In this document: one piece after another, positions 8,616 to 18,572 of the stretch
Layout of the letters: the number at the start of each line of letters is the position of its first letter
Numbering within the stretch: the first letter of the stretch is position 1
From: Sediminicoccus sp. KRV36
GTDB taxonomy: Bacteria; Pseudomonadota; Alphaproteobacteria; Acetobacterales; Acetobacteraceae
Direction of reading: 5' to 3'
Assembly: GCF_023243115.1 (NCBI RefSeq)
Contig: NZ_CP085081.1
Location: forward strand, 3,679,001-3,743,000
Length of the DNA stretch: 64,000 bases
The notes under the pieces: generated by a model
Database searches by the model: none
Seen by the model: only the letters and a program-made list of their open reading frames with translations
Told to the model about the DNA's origin: nothing
Made by a program: the position numbers and the translations under genes

Positions 8616-9161
8616 ATGGCACGCCTGCCCTATCTCAACCCCGAGGATCTGGCCGAGGCGGATCGCCCGCTGCTGAAGCGGATGATCACGCTGCATCGCT
8701 GCATGGTGAACAGCCCGGGCGCCTCACGCGCCTTCAGCGGGCTGGGCATGTATATCCGCTTTGAGGCGAAGATTGACCCGCGCCTGCGGGAACTGGCCAT
8801 CCTGCAAATCGGCTGGCTGGCGCGATCGCCCTATGAATGGTCGCACCACATCAAGATCGGCCATGAGTTCGGCGTGACGGATGCGGATATCGAAGCCCTG
8901 ATCGCCGAGAGCGAAGGCCGGCCCAACAGCCTGGAGCCGCTGGCGAAGCTGGTGCTGAAGGGCACGCGCGAAGTTTATGCCGGCGGCATGTCGGCCGAGA
9001 GTTTTTCCGAACTTCAGGCCCATATGACCAACGAGCAGATGGTGGATTTGACCGTCACGGCCGCCTTCTACTGCGCCGTGGTGCGCATGCTGGCGAGCCT
9101 CGCCATTGATGTGGAGCCGGAATACCAGCCCTATCTGGAGCGCTTCCCGCTGCCGGCCTGA
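8616..9161 (+). CDS. Carboxymuconolactone decarboxylase/AhpD-like family protein
   Basis: A 181-residue helical protein starting MARLPYLNPEDL. The core LRELAILQIGWLARSPYEWSHHIKIG is the CMD-domain helix; the usual redox CxxC is absent and a Glu-Trp-x-His-His arrangement is seen instead, as in gamma-carboxymuconolactone decarboxylase-type members. AGGAGGA precedes the ATG, whereas the reading frame runs open far upstream only because it is antisense to the receptor gene. It is divergent from the Bug operon and may share its regulation. Function not specified further. Confidence 0.82.
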   Translation: MARLPYLNPEDLAEADRPLLKRMITLHRCMVNSPGASRAFSGLGMYIRFEAKIDPRLRELAILQIGWLARSPYEWSHHIKIGHEFGVTDADIEALIAESEGRPNSLEPLAKLVLKGTREVYAGGMSAESFSELQAHMTNEQMVDLTVTAAFYCAVVRMLASLAIDVEPEYQPYLERFPLPA

Positions 9162-9333
9162 GCCGGCCGCGATGGCATCATCGGCCAGGGAACCGCCCAT
9201 GGATATTCGCATCCGCCTTTCATTCCCAACGCATGAATCGCGTGGCGCTTGCGCGGCTGCCGGATGCGGGCCTAGCCTCATGACCAAGGGATAGCGCTGC
9301 ACACACAACATCATGCCACTGCAAGGGGCCAAG

Positions 9334-10353
9334 ATGACGCACGCCAACCATTCGGGCCGCATGGCCCGGCTCTTCCGCCGCTCCATCGCCGCCGCGGCCC
9401 TGCTGCTCGCACCTGGAATCGCCGCGGCACAGGACCGCGTGCATTTCCAGTATTCCTGGCTGCCGACGGGCGAATACGCGCCGATTTCGGCCGGCATCGA
9501 GCGTGGCGTGTTTCGTCGCCAGAATATCGAGCTGACCTACAGCACCGGCCGTGGTTCGGGCGATGCGGTGCGCCGCATCGCGGCTGGCGCATCGCCCTTC
9601 GGCGATGGCGACATCTCGGCCGTGATGGATGCCCGCATGCGCGAGAATGCGCCGGTGCGCTGCATCATGATGCAGCACGCCATGTCACCCCATTCGCTCT
9701 TTGTGCTGGAGAGCAGCGGCATCACCAGCATCCAGCAACTGGCCGGCCGCACGCTGGCGACAACGCCGGGCAACAGCCACTTCATCTACTTCCCGCTCGT
9801 CGCGCGGATGAACGGGCTGGACCCCTCGACCGTGCGCTGGATCACGGTGGATTCGGCGGCCATGGCGCCGATGCTCATCACCCGCCGGGTGGATGGCGCG
9901 CCGCTCTTTGCGACCCACCTCTATTACCAGAACAAGCAGGCCGAGCGCATGGGCCAGCGCATCCGCGCCATTCCCTTCGCCGAGCACGGCTTCCGCATCT
10001 ACTCCTATTGCTGGACCGCGACGGAGGAGACGATCCGCACCAACCCCGAGTTGGTGCGCCGCTTCCTGGCAGCCGTGCATGAAAGCTACCTCTGGGCCAA
10101 GGACAATGTGGATGAGGCCGCACGGCTGCATAATCGCCGCCACCCGGATGTGGCGGCCGATGACGCGGCCGGCAGCATGCGGATCATGTATGAGTACATG
10201 TTCCCCGATGCCCAGGCGCTGGCGAATTTCGGGCAAGCCGACCGCGCACGCTTGCAGGAGACCTATCGCGTCGTCGCCCTCTCGCAGAACCATCCGGCCG
10301 ATGCGGATGTGAGCCAATTCGTGGATACGCGTTACGCGCCGCCGCCGCGCTGA
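9334..10353 (+). CDS. NMT1/THI5-like ABC transporter substrate-binding protein
   Basis: A 339-residue periplasmic binding protein. Signal peptide (LFRRSIAAAALLLAPGIAAA) then the NMT1/THI5-like lobe: FQYSWLPTGEYAPISAGIERGVF. This family binds thiamine precursors, nitrate/sulfonates, riboflavin or pyrimidines. ATG 9334 is preceded by AAGGGG at 9323-9328; an ATG at 9313 is less well placed. The stop overlaps the ATPase start by one base (TGATG), so it heads a four-gene operon of receptor, ATPase, permease and amidohydrolase. The nearby rut genes make a pyrimidine or related N-heterocycle a reasonable ligand (inference). Confidence 0.88.
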   Translation: MTHANHSGRMARLFRRSIAAAALLLAPGIAAAQDRVHFQYSWLPTGEYAPISAGIERGVFRRQNIELTYSTGRGSGDAVRRIAAGASPFGDGDISAVMDARMRENAPVRCIMMQHAMSPHSLFVLESSGITSIQQLAGRTLATTPGNSHFIYFPLVARMNGLDPSTVRWITVDSAAMAPMLITRRVDGAPLFATHLYYQNKQAERMGQRIRAIPFAEHGFRIYSYCWTATEETIRTNPELVRRFLAAVHESYLWAKDNVDEAARLHNRRHPDVAADDAAGSMRIMYEYMFPDAQALANFGQADRARLQETYRVVALSQNHPADADVSQFVDTRYAPPPR

Positions 10354-11117
10354 TGATCAGTCTGGACGGCGTCGGCAAACGCTTCGAGGCGGCCGATGGG
10401 CATGAGGTGCAGGCGCTCTCCGGCGTCTCCCTCACCGTGGCTGATGGCAGCTTCACGGCATTGGTCGGCCAATCGGGCTGCGGCAAATCCACGCTGCTGC
10501 GCCTGGTCGCCGGCCTCGTGCCCAAGAGCGAGGGGCATGTGCAGCTGGATGGGCGGGAGGTGACGGCCCCGCACCCCGATGTCGGCTTCGTCTTCCAGGC
10601 GCCCACCCTGCTGCCCTGGGCCGATGTGCTGACCAATGTGCTGTTTCCGCTGCGCATCCTGGGCAAGCTGGATGCCACCGGCACGGCGCGCGCGCGCGAA
10701 TTGCTGGCCATGGCGGGCCTCTCCGGCTTTGAGCGCAAGACGCCGCGCGAACTCTCGGGCGGCATGCAGCAGCGCGTCGCCATCTGCCGTGCCCTGGTGC
10801 ACGAGCCGCGCATCCTGCTGATGGACGAGCCCTTCGGCGCGCTGGATGCCCTCACGCGGGAGGAGATGAGCCTGGAATTGCTGCGCCTCTGGACGGAGCG
10901 GCCCTGCACCATCCTCTTTGTCACGCATTCCATCACCGAGGCCGTGATCCTGGCCGACCAGGTGGTGACCATGACGCCGCGGCCCGGGCGCGTGGCCGAT
11001 ATCGTGGATGTCGCGCTGCCGCGCCCGCGTTCCTTCAGCCAGGTTTCAACCGAGGAGTTCGCGCGCTGTGCCGAACGCATCCGCAGCCATATCTTCGGCC
11101 GTCCCGTTGCAGCCTGA
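10353..11117 (+). CDS. ABC transporter ATP-binding protein (SsuB/ThiZ-like)
   Basis: A 254-residue nucleotide-binding subunit. Walker A GQSGCGKS at residues 39-46, Q-loop near VFQAP, signature LSGGMQQR starting at 134, Walker B ILLMDEP at 154-160, and the switch histidine in FVTHS are intact. Its length and sequence fit the nitrate/sulfonate/taurine/thiamine-precursor class. It is the second gene of the importer operon, overlapping the receptor gene by one base; the permease start lies inside its 3' end. Confidence 0.95.
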   Translation: MISLDGVGKRFEAADGHEVQALSGVSLTVADGSFTALVGQSGCGKSTLLRLVAGLVPKSEGHVQLDGREVTAPHPDVGFVFQAPTLLPWADVLTNVLFPLRILGKLDATGTARARELLAMAGLSGFERKTPRELSGGMQQRVAICRALVHEPRILLMDEPFGALDALTREEMSLELLRLWTERPCTILFVTHSITEAVILADQVVTMTPRPGRVADIVDVALPRPRSFSQVSTEEFARCAERIRSHIFGRPVAA

Positions 11118-11904
11118 CGCGGCGCGCCGGGCGCGCAAGCTGCGCCAGGCGCTGCGCCCGGTGGTGGTGCCCACGCTGGCCGTGATCGCGCTGTTCGTCG
11201 TCTGGGAATTGGGCGTGCGCGCCTTCGGCATCCCGGAATACATCCTGCCCGCGCCGACGCAGATCTACGCCGCCACCATGGAAGCCTGGGAGGTGATGCT
11301 GCGCCACACCGGCTCCACGCTGACGACCATCCTGCTGGGCTTCGTGATCTCCATCATCATCAGCCTGCCGCTGGCGGTGCTGGTAACCTCCTCGCCCAAC
11401 GTCGCGCATGCGGTCTATCCCATCCTCGTGCTGATCCAGAGCATCCCGAAGGTGGCGCTGGCGCCCATCCTCGTGCTGGCGCTGGGCGCGGGCGAGGCGT
11501 CGCGCGTCACCGTCACTTTCCTCGTCGCGTTTTTCCCACTGGTGATCTCGACCGCGACGGGCTTGCTGGCGGCACCGCCGGAATTGATCGAGCTCAGCCG
11601 CTCGCTGCGCGCCTCGCGCTTCCAGCAGTTGTTCCTGGTGCGGCTGCCCTATTCGGTGCCCTTCGTCTTCAGCGGGTTGAAGCTGGCGATGACCTTCTCG
11701 GTCGTTGGCGCGGTGGTGGGGGAATTCGTCGCGGCCGATCAGGGCCTCGGCTATCAGATCATGTCGGCCACGGCCTTCTTCCGCACTTCACTGGCCTTTG
11801 GCGCGCTGCTGATCCTCTCCTTCCTCGGGATCGTGCTGTTCCAGGCGGTGGTGGTGGTGGAGCGCGTCTTCTTCCCCTGGGCGGCCCAGGAGGAACGGGC
11901 ATGA
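11068..11904 (+). CDS. ABC transporter permease (SsuC/ThiX-like)
   Basis: An integral membrane subunit with about six hydrophobic helices, starting with PTLAVIALFVVWELGVRAFG. The coupling-helix EAA-type region (ELIELSRSLRASRFQQLFLVRLP) contacts the ATPase. The start is uncertain. I chose GTG 11068, 10 bases after GAGGAG, giving 278 residues, inside the ATPase gene. A TTG at 11107 is an alternative. An ATG at 11008 would add an arginine-rich leader of no family resemblance. The stop overlaps the amidohydrolase ATG by four bases. Confidence 0.85.
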   Translation: MPNASAAISSAVPLQPDAARRARKLRQALRPVVVPTLAVIALFVVWELGVRAFGIPEYILPAPTQIYAATMEAWEVMLRHTGSTLTTILLGFVISIIISLPLAVLVTSSPNVAHAVYPILVLIQSIPKVALAPILVLALGAGEASRVTVTFLVAFFPLVISTATGLLAAPPELIELSRSLRASRFQQLFLVRLPYSVPFVFSGLKLAMTFSVVGAVVGEFVAADQGLGYQIMSATAFFRTSLAFGALLILSFLGIVLFQAVVVVERVFFPWAAQEERA

Positions 11905-13265
11905 GCCTCGCCATCTTCGGCAGCCATGTGCTGACGCCGGGCGGCGTGCTGGAGGACCATTGGGTGCTGGTGGAAGGCCAGCGCATCGCCGCCATCACCC
12001 GCACCCGGCCACGCGCCGAGACGGTGCTGGAAGCGCCCGGCCGCTTCGTGCTGCCCGGCCTGATGAACCTGCACAATCACTGCTTCTCCGAGATGGTGGT
12101 CCGCAACCGCACCGAGGATGGCGCGAGTGGCGATGAAGCGAGCCTCGTCTATCGCCTGCTCATGCCGCTTAGCCGGCTTGCGCTGAACAGCCTTTCCTCG
12201 GCCGAGCGGCTGGCGGCGGCGCGGCTTGGCCTGCTTCAGGTGATGAAGGGGGGCGCGACCTCCCTGCTGGAGCCCTTCCGCAACGGCATCCCCGAGATGT
12301 TCCAGGCGGCCCTCGAACTGGGCCTGCGCTTCTGGGGCGCGCCCTATGTGTTTTCCTCGGCCGATCCGCGCATGGGGGCGGATGGCGTGATGGAATATGC
12401 GAGCGTCGGCAATGACGACGGCAACGCCGACCTGCTGGAATGGGACCGGCTGCGCGACCTCTGGGACGGGCAAGGCGAGGGCCGGATCAGGCTGGCGATG
12501 AGCCCGCACGCGACCGACACCTGCGGCCCCGAATTGCTGCGCGCGGCGGTGATGCGCGCGCGCGCACTGAGCGTGCCCATCACCGTGCATGTCGCGCAAA
12601 GTGCGGATGAGGTGGCGCTGTGCCGCCAACGCCATGGCTGCACGCCCGTGCAATATCTGGAGCGCGTGGGGCTGCTGGGGCCGGACCTGATCGCGGCCCA
12701 TTGCATCCACAGCGACGCCGAGGATCTGGCGCTGCTGGCCCGCACCAACACCACGGTCGTCAACTGCCCGCGCACCTTCGCCCGCGGCGGCGTCTTTGCC
12801 CCCTATGGCCGCTTCGTGGCCCAGGGCATCCGCACCGTGATCGGCACGGATGGCTACAACATGGATCTGCTGGGCGAATTGGGTGCGGCCGGCATGATCT
12901 CCAAGCTGGAGGCCGGGCGCGCCGATGTCGCCAAGGCCGGCGAGTTGCTGGGCGCCGTCACCCATGTGGCGGCCGATGCCGTGGCACGGCCGGATCTGGG
13001 CCGCATCAGCCTGGGTGCGACGGCCGACCTGACGGTGGTGGATCTGACGCACCCGCATCTGCAACCCATGGCCGACCCCGTGCGCGCGCTGGTCTGGCTG
13101 GGCCACCGGGCGGAGCTGGATGCGCTGGTGGTGGATGGCCAGCTGGTGCTGGCCGGCGGCCGGCACCGCCTGGTGGATGAGGCGAGCGTGGTGGCGGAGG
13201 GTGCCACCGCCATCCGCAAGGTCTGGGACATGCCGGAGGCCAGGGCAGCCTTCGCCGGGGGCTGA
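11901..13265 (+). CDS. Amidohydrolase, TRZ/ATZ-cytosine deaminase-like
   Basis: A 454-residue metal-dependent hydrolase. The first metal site HxH is His58-Asn-His60 in GLMNLHNHC; HVAQSADE and HCIHSD supply further ligands and VIGTDGYNMD holds the catalytic aspartate. These place it in the aminohydrolase subtype (TRZ/ATZ, 8-oxoguanine or guanine deaminase-like). It is coupled by a four-base overlap to an ABC importer, so it probably deaminates or dechlorinates an imported N-heterocycle. The adjacent rutBCD genes suggest a pyrimidine-like compound, but the exact substrate is not readable. Confidence 0.88.
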   Translation: MSLAIFGSHVLTPGGVLEDHWVLVEGQRIAAITRTRPRAETVLEAPGRFVLPGLMNLHNHCFSEMVVRNRTEDGASGDEASLVYRLLMPLSRLALNSLSSAERLAAARLGLLQVMKGGATSLLEPFRNGIPEMFQAALELGLRFWGAPYVFSSADPRMGADGVMEYASVGNDDGNADLLEWDRLRDLWDGQGEGRIRLAMSPHATDTCGPELLRAAVMRARALSVPITVHVAQSADEVALCRQRHGCTPVQYLERVGLLGPDLIAAHCIHSDAEDLALLARTNTTVVNCPRTFARGGVFAPYGRFVAQGIRTVIGTDGYNMDLLGELGAAGMISKLEAGRADVAKAGELLGAVTHVAADAVARPDLGRISLGATADLTVVDLTHPHLQPMADPVRALVWLGHRAELDALVVDGQLVLAGGRHRLVDEASVVAEGATAIRKVWDMPEARAAFAGG

Positions 13266-13384
13266 TCCAGCGCGTCGACGGTGCCGCCTGCGGCATCACG
13301 CGGAGAGCGTGACCCGCGACCGCTGGCAAGAAGCACCGGGGCGCGTTTCCGCACCCGCCTCCTTCAAGTGCTCGCCATGGCGCG

Positions 13385-14145
13385 CTACGCCGTCAGGAAA
13401 TCCAGCAGCTTCGCGTTGAAGCCCTCGGGCTGCTCCACGCTGAAGGCGTGGCCGCCCTCCGGTGTGATCCACAGCTCGGCATGGGGCAGCCCCGCCGCCA
13501 GGGCCTCGGACGCGGTGTAGGGGACCAGCAGATCATCGCGCGAAGCCGCGACCAGCGTGGGCGCCGTGATGCGCGCCAGATCGCCGCGCGCATCGAAGCC
13601 GCGCAGCGCGCCGATGCGTTTCAGCAGGTTCCCGGCCCCCTGGAAATGCGCCGTGCCATGCGCGACCTCGGCGCTGATCTTTTCGTAATGGGCCGACATA
13701 TAGGGCGCGGTGTGCAGAAACAGCGGCTGCGCCGCGACATAGGCGGCCGGCCCCTGGGCGTGCAGGATGCCGATGCGAATGTCGAAGCAGCGCTCCGAAT
13801 GGCGGTCCACCTTCGCCCAGGCATTCACCAGCACGAGGCGGCCCATGCGCCCCGGAAAGCGCCGCGCCAGATCAAGCCCGACCAGCCCGCCCAACGCATG
13901 GCCGAGGAAATGCGCGCGCGAGACACCGGCCATGTCCATTGCGGCGATCACGTCATCGGCCATATGGCCGATCGTGTAGCCCTCCGGCAGCGGCTCCGCG
14001 TTGCGGCCGGTGCCGCGCTGGTCGAAGGCGAGCACGCGGAATCGCGCCTCCAGCGCCGCGCGCTGCGGTGCCCAGAAGGCGGCAGCCCCGCCCAGCCCCG
14101 CGGAGAGCACCACGACCTCATCCCCGGTGCCGGTGAGTTCGTAAT

Positions 14146-14149
<4 letters not shown>
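13385..14149 (-). CDS. rutD: Aminoacrylate hydrolase RutD
   Basis: A 254-residue alpha/beta-hydrolase. The nucleophile elbow reads GHALGG at 83-88, with alanine at position 85 where most hydrolases have serine. From memory, E. coli RutD also has Ala there (GHALGA), and other RutD landmarks (GLGG near the oxyanion hole, [18 protein letters not shown]) match. RutD speeds aminoacrylate hydrolysis in the Rut pyrimidine pathway. The start overlaps the upstream rutC stop by four bases. It is the last gene of rutB-rutC-rutD and convergent with the amidohydrolase operon. Confidence 0.9.
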
Positions 14150-14568
<419 letters not shown>

Positions 14569-14628
14569 GTGGAATTCCTACTCGGGAGATTGAGCAATTT
14601 GGTGTTACGGCCCCTGGCCGATTTACCG

Positions 14629-15351
14629 TTACGGCCTCTGGCCGATGGCGCCGCAGAAATCCGCGACAGTGGAGACCCATCCGAAGAAGGTCTCGATGTT
14701 GTAGAGTGCCGCCTTCTGCGCGAAATCCGGGCCGGCCGCATGCGTCGCATCCTCCAGCACCACGCCGAAATACTCGAGGTGGAAGGCATCCCGCAGCGAG
14801 CTTTCGACGCAGACATTGGTGGCAACACCGGTGAAGATGATGTTGCGGATGCCGCGCGCGCGCAACAGGCTGTCTATGTTGGTGTTGAAGAAGCCGGAAT
14901 AGCGCGGCTTGGGCACGATCAGGTCCCCAGCCTGGGGCTTCAGCGCCTCCACCAGAGCATAATCCCAGCCGCCCTTCGCCAGCAGCGTGCCCGCCAGTTC
15001 GGGCCGCTTGCGCATGGTCTTCAGGGCGTTCGACTTGTGCCAGTTGGGCGAGCCTGGCGTGCCGGCCTCCTTGTAGTCAGGGTCCCAGCCATTCTGGAAA
15101 TAGATCACCTGGATGCCGGCCTTGCGCGCCGCATCGGCCGCCACCGCCGCGCGCTGGATCACCGCCTCGCAACCCGCGATGTCGAAGCCCGCAATGTCGA
15201 GATACCCCCCGGGCGAGGCATAGGCGTTCTGCATGTCCACGATGATCATCGCCGTCTCGGCCGGGTTCAGCCGGATGGGCTCCGGCCGGGCAGGCAGGGT
15301 CACGCTGGCGCGGCTTGGCGCCTCGGGCGCATATCCGGCGGGATGGGTCAT
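14629..15351 (-). CDS. rutB: Ureidoacrylate amidohydrolase RutB
   Basis: A 240-residue cysteine hydrolase of the isochorismatase fold. The triad is visible: Asp39 in IIVDMQ, Lys148 in [12 protein letters not shown], and Cys181 in [10 protein letters not shown]. The [17 protein letters not shown] pattern and the long insert around [11 protein letters not shown] are characteristic of RutB, which releases carbamate from (peroxy)ureidoacrylate. AGGAG lies before ATG 15351, and an upstream in-frame ATG at 15378 is weaker. It leads the rutBCD operon. rutA and rutF, which should act before it, are not in this window. Confidence 0.93.
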   Translation of the reverse strand: MTHPAGYAPEAPSRASVTLPARPEPIRLNPAETAMIIVDMQNAYASPGGYLDIAGFDIAGCEAVIQRAAVAADAARKAGIQVIYFQNGWDPDYKEAGTPGSPNWHKSNALKTMRKRPELAGTLLAKGGWDYALVEALKPQAGDLIVPKPRYSGFFNTNIDSLLRARGIRNIIFTGVATNVCVESSLRDAFHLEYFGVVLEDATHAAGPDFAQKAALYNIETFFGWVSTVADFCGAIGQRP

Positions 15352-15610
15352 GCGGGGCACTCCTGGGCTTTGCCCCATGATGCTCGGCCATCCGCTGGCG
15401 GGGCCAGCCTTCCGGGCGCGCGCTTTGCGAAATGGTCGCCCTTGCTGCCTTACGAAAAGGCAATCTTGAAGGCAAGTGCCAAGCGGAAGGGCTGATCACG
15501 TCACCCGGGGGCAGGAAGCCACGCGGCGGGTTCAGCGTCGCGCTTGCGGCGGCATGCCCCCGGACGGCATGTATGCCCACCCGACCGGCCCGCCCCACAG
15601 GAGTTTCCGC

Positions 15611-16660
15611 ATGGAATTTCGCCTTTCCCGCCGCGCCGCGCTGCTCGCCCCCTTGGCAGCCCCGCTGGCCCTCGCCGCCCCGCATGTCGCCAACGCCCAG
15701 GCGCGCCCCACCGTGCGCTTCGCCTTCGACTGGATCCTGAACGGCCCCTATGCCTTCGGCATCGCCGGCGACCGGATGGGCTTCTTCCGCGAGGCCGGCG
15801 TGGACATCACCATCACCCGCGGCTTCGGCTCGGCCCGCGTGCCGCTCGACATGTCCGCCGGCACCTTCGACATGGCGATGGCCGACCCCACGCCCGTGCT
15901 GCGCTTCATGTCGCAGAACCCGAATAATGACCTGATCGCCGTCTCGCTGCTGTGGGACCAGGCGCCGACCGCCGTGACCGTGCGCGCCGATGGGCCGATC
16001 ACCAACATCTCCATGCTCGCCGGCAAGACGCTGGCCGCCCCTGAATTCGATGGCGGCCGCCAGGTGTTTCCGGCCTTCGCCGCGGTGAACAACATCCCCT
16101 TCAGCTCGATCAACTGGATGTCCGTCGCACCCGAGCTGCGCGAACCCATGCTGGTGCAGCGCCGCGCCGATGGCATCACGGGCTTCGTCACCTCCACGGC
16201 CCTCTCGCTGCGCGCGCTGGGGATGGACCTGCCGGCGCAGCGCATCTTCCGCTACCGCGAGCATGGGCTGGATTTCTTCTACGGCTCCGTCCTGCTCACC
16301 ACCCGCACCTATATGGAGCGCAACCCCGATGCGGTGCGCGCGGTGACGCAGGGCATGCTGCGCTCCATGCGCTGGGCCTTCGCCAACCGCGCCCCCGCCA
16401 TCCAGGCGCTGCAGGCGCGTGAGGCGCTGACCGATGTGGCCATCGAATCCGTCCGCCAGGACATGGCGATGGCCGAGCTGGTGGACAGCCCGAATGTCCG
16501 CCGCCTCGGCCTCGGCGTGATCGAGGCGCCGCGCTTCCAGCGGCAGATCGAAGCGGTGAAGCTGGCCTACAACCTGGGCGACATGCCGACACCGGACCGC
16601 TTCTATACGGACCGCTTCCTGCCGCCGGCGAGCGAGCGGCAGCTGGCGCCTTCGGCCTGA
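15611..16660 (+). CDS. NMT1/THI5-like ABC transporter substrate-binding protein
   Basis: A 349-residue exported receptor. The signal (FRLSRRAALLAPLAAPLALA) is followed by VRFAFDWILNGPYAFGIAGD, the typical NMT1/THI5 first lobe, then MAMADPTPVLRFM. AGGAG stands before ATG 15611. It is divergent from rutB and is not accompanied by its own ATPase or permease, so it may use those at 10353-11904. The sequence is related to, but clearly distinct from, the receptor at 9334-10353. Position beside rut suggests a pyrimidine-type ligand (inference). Confidence 0.88.
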   Translation: MEFRLSRRAALLAPLAAPLALAAPHVANAQARPTVRFAFDWILNGPYAFGIAGDRMGFFREAGVDITITRGFGSARVPLDMSAGTFDMAMADPTPVLRFMSQNPNNDLIAVSLLWDQAPTAVTVRADGPITNISMLAGKTLAAPEFDGGRQVFPAFAAVNNIPFSSINWMSVAPELREPMLVQRRADGITGFVTSTALSLRALGMDLPAQRIFRYREHGLDFFYGSVLLTTRTYMERNPDAVRAVTQGMLRSMRWAFANRAPAIQALQAREALTDVAIESVRQDMAMAELVDSPNVRRLGLGVIEAPRFQRQIEAVKLAYNLGDMPTPDRFYTDRFLPPASERQLAPSA

Positions 16661-16695
16661 CGAAAGCCGCTCCGTCCGGGGATGGGGGCTGCCGC

Positions 16696-16753
16696 GGAGG
16701 CGCTGGTTGGGTAAAAAACCAGGGCCTCCGGCGGTTGGGGCCATTGGCCCCAA
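16696..16753. terminator. Two strong stem-loops between convergent genes
   Basis: At 16696-16729 a stem of GGAGGC-G-CTGGTT pairs with AACCAG-G-GCCTCC around an A-rich loop. At 16735-16753 TTGGGGCC and GGCCCCAA form a perfect 8-base stem with a 3-base loop. They sit between the convergent receptor genes at 15611-16660 and 16787-17746. A bidirectional transcription stop is likely, although no long T run follows either stem. Confidence 0.5.
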
Positions 16754-16786
16754 ACCCCGTTCCTTTGAACCTTGGGTGAGGCGGGA

Positions 16787-17746
16787 CTACTCCGCGCGGA
16801 TGCCGGTTGCGCGCACCAATTCGCCCAGGCGTCGCGTTTCCTCGGCGATGAAGGCGGCGAATTCAGTGCCGGGCATGGCGCGCGGGATGCTGCCGCTGGC
16901 CGTGATGCGCGCGGCCACCGCCTCATCGCGCACGGCGGCCAGCAGCTCCGCCTCCAGCCGCGCCACACGATCGGCCGGCGTGCCGCGCGGGACGAACAGC
17001 CCGAACCAGCCGACCGAGACGAGATCCACCCCTGCCTCGCGCAGCGTCGGCACTTCGGCGAAGGCGGGCGCGCGCTCGGCGCTCGTCACCGCCAGCGCCT
17101 TCATCCGCCCGCCCCGCACCAATTCGGCCGCGGCCGCGATGGTCTGGAACATCACCTCCACCCGGCCGGCCATCACGTCGTTATTGGCCGCCCCCGTCTC
17201 GCGATAGGGCACATGGGTCAGGTTCAGCCCGGTGGCGATGTTGAACTGCGCGCCGGCCAGATGCAGCGAGGTGCCATTGCCGATGGAGGCGTAGTTCATC
17301 GGCCGCGTGCGCGCGAGGGCGATGAATTCCGCGACGCTGTTCACCGGCAGCCCCACCGGCACCACCATGATGTTGGGCGAGAGCGCGATCATGCCGAGCG
17401 GGGTGAAATCACGCTCCGCATCGAAGGGCAGCGTGGCAAAGAGGAAGCGGTTGACCGCGATGGGCACGCCGTTCAGCAGCAGCGTGTGCCCGTCCCGCTC
17501 GGCCTGGGCGGCGGCGGCCGTGCCGATATTGCCGCCGGCCCCCGTGCGATTCTCGATGGTGACGGGCTGGGCCAGGGCGCGCGCCATGCGCTCGGCCACG
17601 ACACGGCCCAGGAAATCAGCGGCACCTCCCGGCGGGAAGGGCACGATCATGCGCAGGCCACGCTCCGGAAAGCTTTGGGCTGCGGCCGTAATCGGCAGCA
17701 AGGCGGGCATGGCGAGCAAGGCGCGGCGGGGGATGCTTTGGGTCAT
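16787..17746 (-). CDS. Bug/TctC-type tripartite tricarboxylate transporter receptor
   Basis: A 319-residue exported solute receptor. The signal IPRRALLAMPALLPITAAAQ precedes FPERGLRMIVPFPPGGAADF; then VTIENRTGAGGNIGT, TLLLNGVPIAVN and THVPYRE give the Bug fold with its carboxylate-binding loops. ATG 17746 is chosen by homology and signal peptide; the upstream binding site is weak and the frame stays open to 18052 only as antisense of the protease gene. The two genes are divergent with starts 37 bases apart. No TctA/TctB is present. Confidence 0.88.
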   Translation of the reverse strand: MTQSIPRRALLAMPALLPITAAAQSFPERGLRMIVPFPPGGAADFLGRVVAERMARALAQPVTIENRTGAGGNIGTAAAAQAERDGHTLLLNGVPIAVNRFLFATLPFDAERDFTPLGMIALSPNIMVVPVGLPVNSVAEFIALARTRPMNYASIGNGTSLHLAGAQFNIATGLNLTHVPYRETGAANNDVMAGRVEVMFQTIAAAAELVRGGRMKALAVTSAERAPAFAEVPTLREAGVDLVSVGWFGLFVPRGTPADRVARLEAELLAAVRDEAVAARITASGSIPRAMPGTEFAAFIAEETRRLGELVRATGIRAE

Positions 17747-17783
17747 GCCGGGCGCGATGCAAGCGCTGCGCCAGAACGGCGCT

Positions 17784-18545
17784 ATGCTGCGCCGCATGCG
17801 CTGGCTCCTGCTTCTTTTGCTTCTGCTTCTATCCCCCTGGGCTGCCCATGCGCAGGACGCAGCGCGCCCGATCCGGCGTGACATGCTGCCCGGCATCGGC
17901 CGCGACGATCCGCGCCGCCCGGTGGATCGGCGCGACATGCCCTGGCGCGCCCTGGGCCGTGTGCAGCATGAACTGGGCGGCCGCTGCACCGGCGCGCTGA
18001 TCGCCCCCCGCCTGGTGCTGACGGCGGCGCATTGCCTGATCGCGCGGCGCACCGGAAATCTGATGCAGCCGGGCAGCGTACATTTCCTGCTGGGCTATGA
18101 CCGTGGCAGCCAGGCCGCGCATGCGCAGGTGGTCAGCTATCGCATCGGCCCAGGCTACCACACCGGCCAGCAACACCCCGTGGGCAGCCTGCCCGGCTCG
18201 GATTGGGCGGTGCTGACGCTGGAGCGTGACCTCGCGCCGCGTGAATTCACCCTGCCGCTCATGGCCGGCATCCCCGCCACGCGAACGCCGCTGATGCTGG
18301 CCGGCTACCAGCAGGACCGGCCGGAGGTGCTGTTGGCCGATGTGCAATGCCGCGCCATCGGCCTCACCGGCAACGGCATGCTGCTGCATGACTGCGCCGG
18401 CACGCGCGGCGTGAGTGGCGGCCCCGTGCTGGCGGCGCTGCCGGCAGGGGGCTGGGCCGTGGCGGGTGTCGCCTCACGCGCATCGGTGGATGCGGCCCTC
18501 GGCCTCGCCGTACCGGCGGCCAGCATTGCCGAGGCGTTGCGCTAG
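17784..18545 (+). CDS. Secreted trypsin-like serine protease
   Basis: A 253-residue protein with a strongly hydrophobic leucine-rich signal (LLLLLLLLLSPWAAHAQ) and a chymotrypsin-fold catalytic domain. The triad is complete: His83 in LTAAHC, Asp140 in SDWAVL and Ser211 in RGVSGGP. Cysteines around 68-84 and 189-204 could form disulfides in the periplasm or outside the cell. ATG 17784 or 17796 are both possible. Such single-domain proteases are often annotated as trypsin-like or V8-like; target unknown. It diverges from the Bug receptor. Confidence 0.85.
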   Translation: MLRRMRWLLLLLLLLLSPWAAHAQDAARPIRRDMLPGIGRDDPRRPVDRRDMPWRALGRVQHELGGRCTGALIAPRLVLTAAHCLIARRTGNLMQPGSVHFLLGYDRGSQAAHAQVVSYRIGPGYHTGQQHPVGSLPGSDWAVLTLERDLAPREFTLPLMAGIPATRTPLMLAGYQQDRPEVLLADVQCRAIGLTGNGMLLHDCAGTRGVSGGPVLAALPAGGWAVAGVASRASVDAALGLAVPAASIAEALR

Positions 18546-18572
18546 CGGGTTGCTTTATGGGGCCAGGCAGCA

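Noticed and set aside
11754..13166. 470-codon minus-strand frame opposite the amidohydrolase
   Set aside because: Antisense to a gene with intact metal motifs; composition is an artefact of GC bias.
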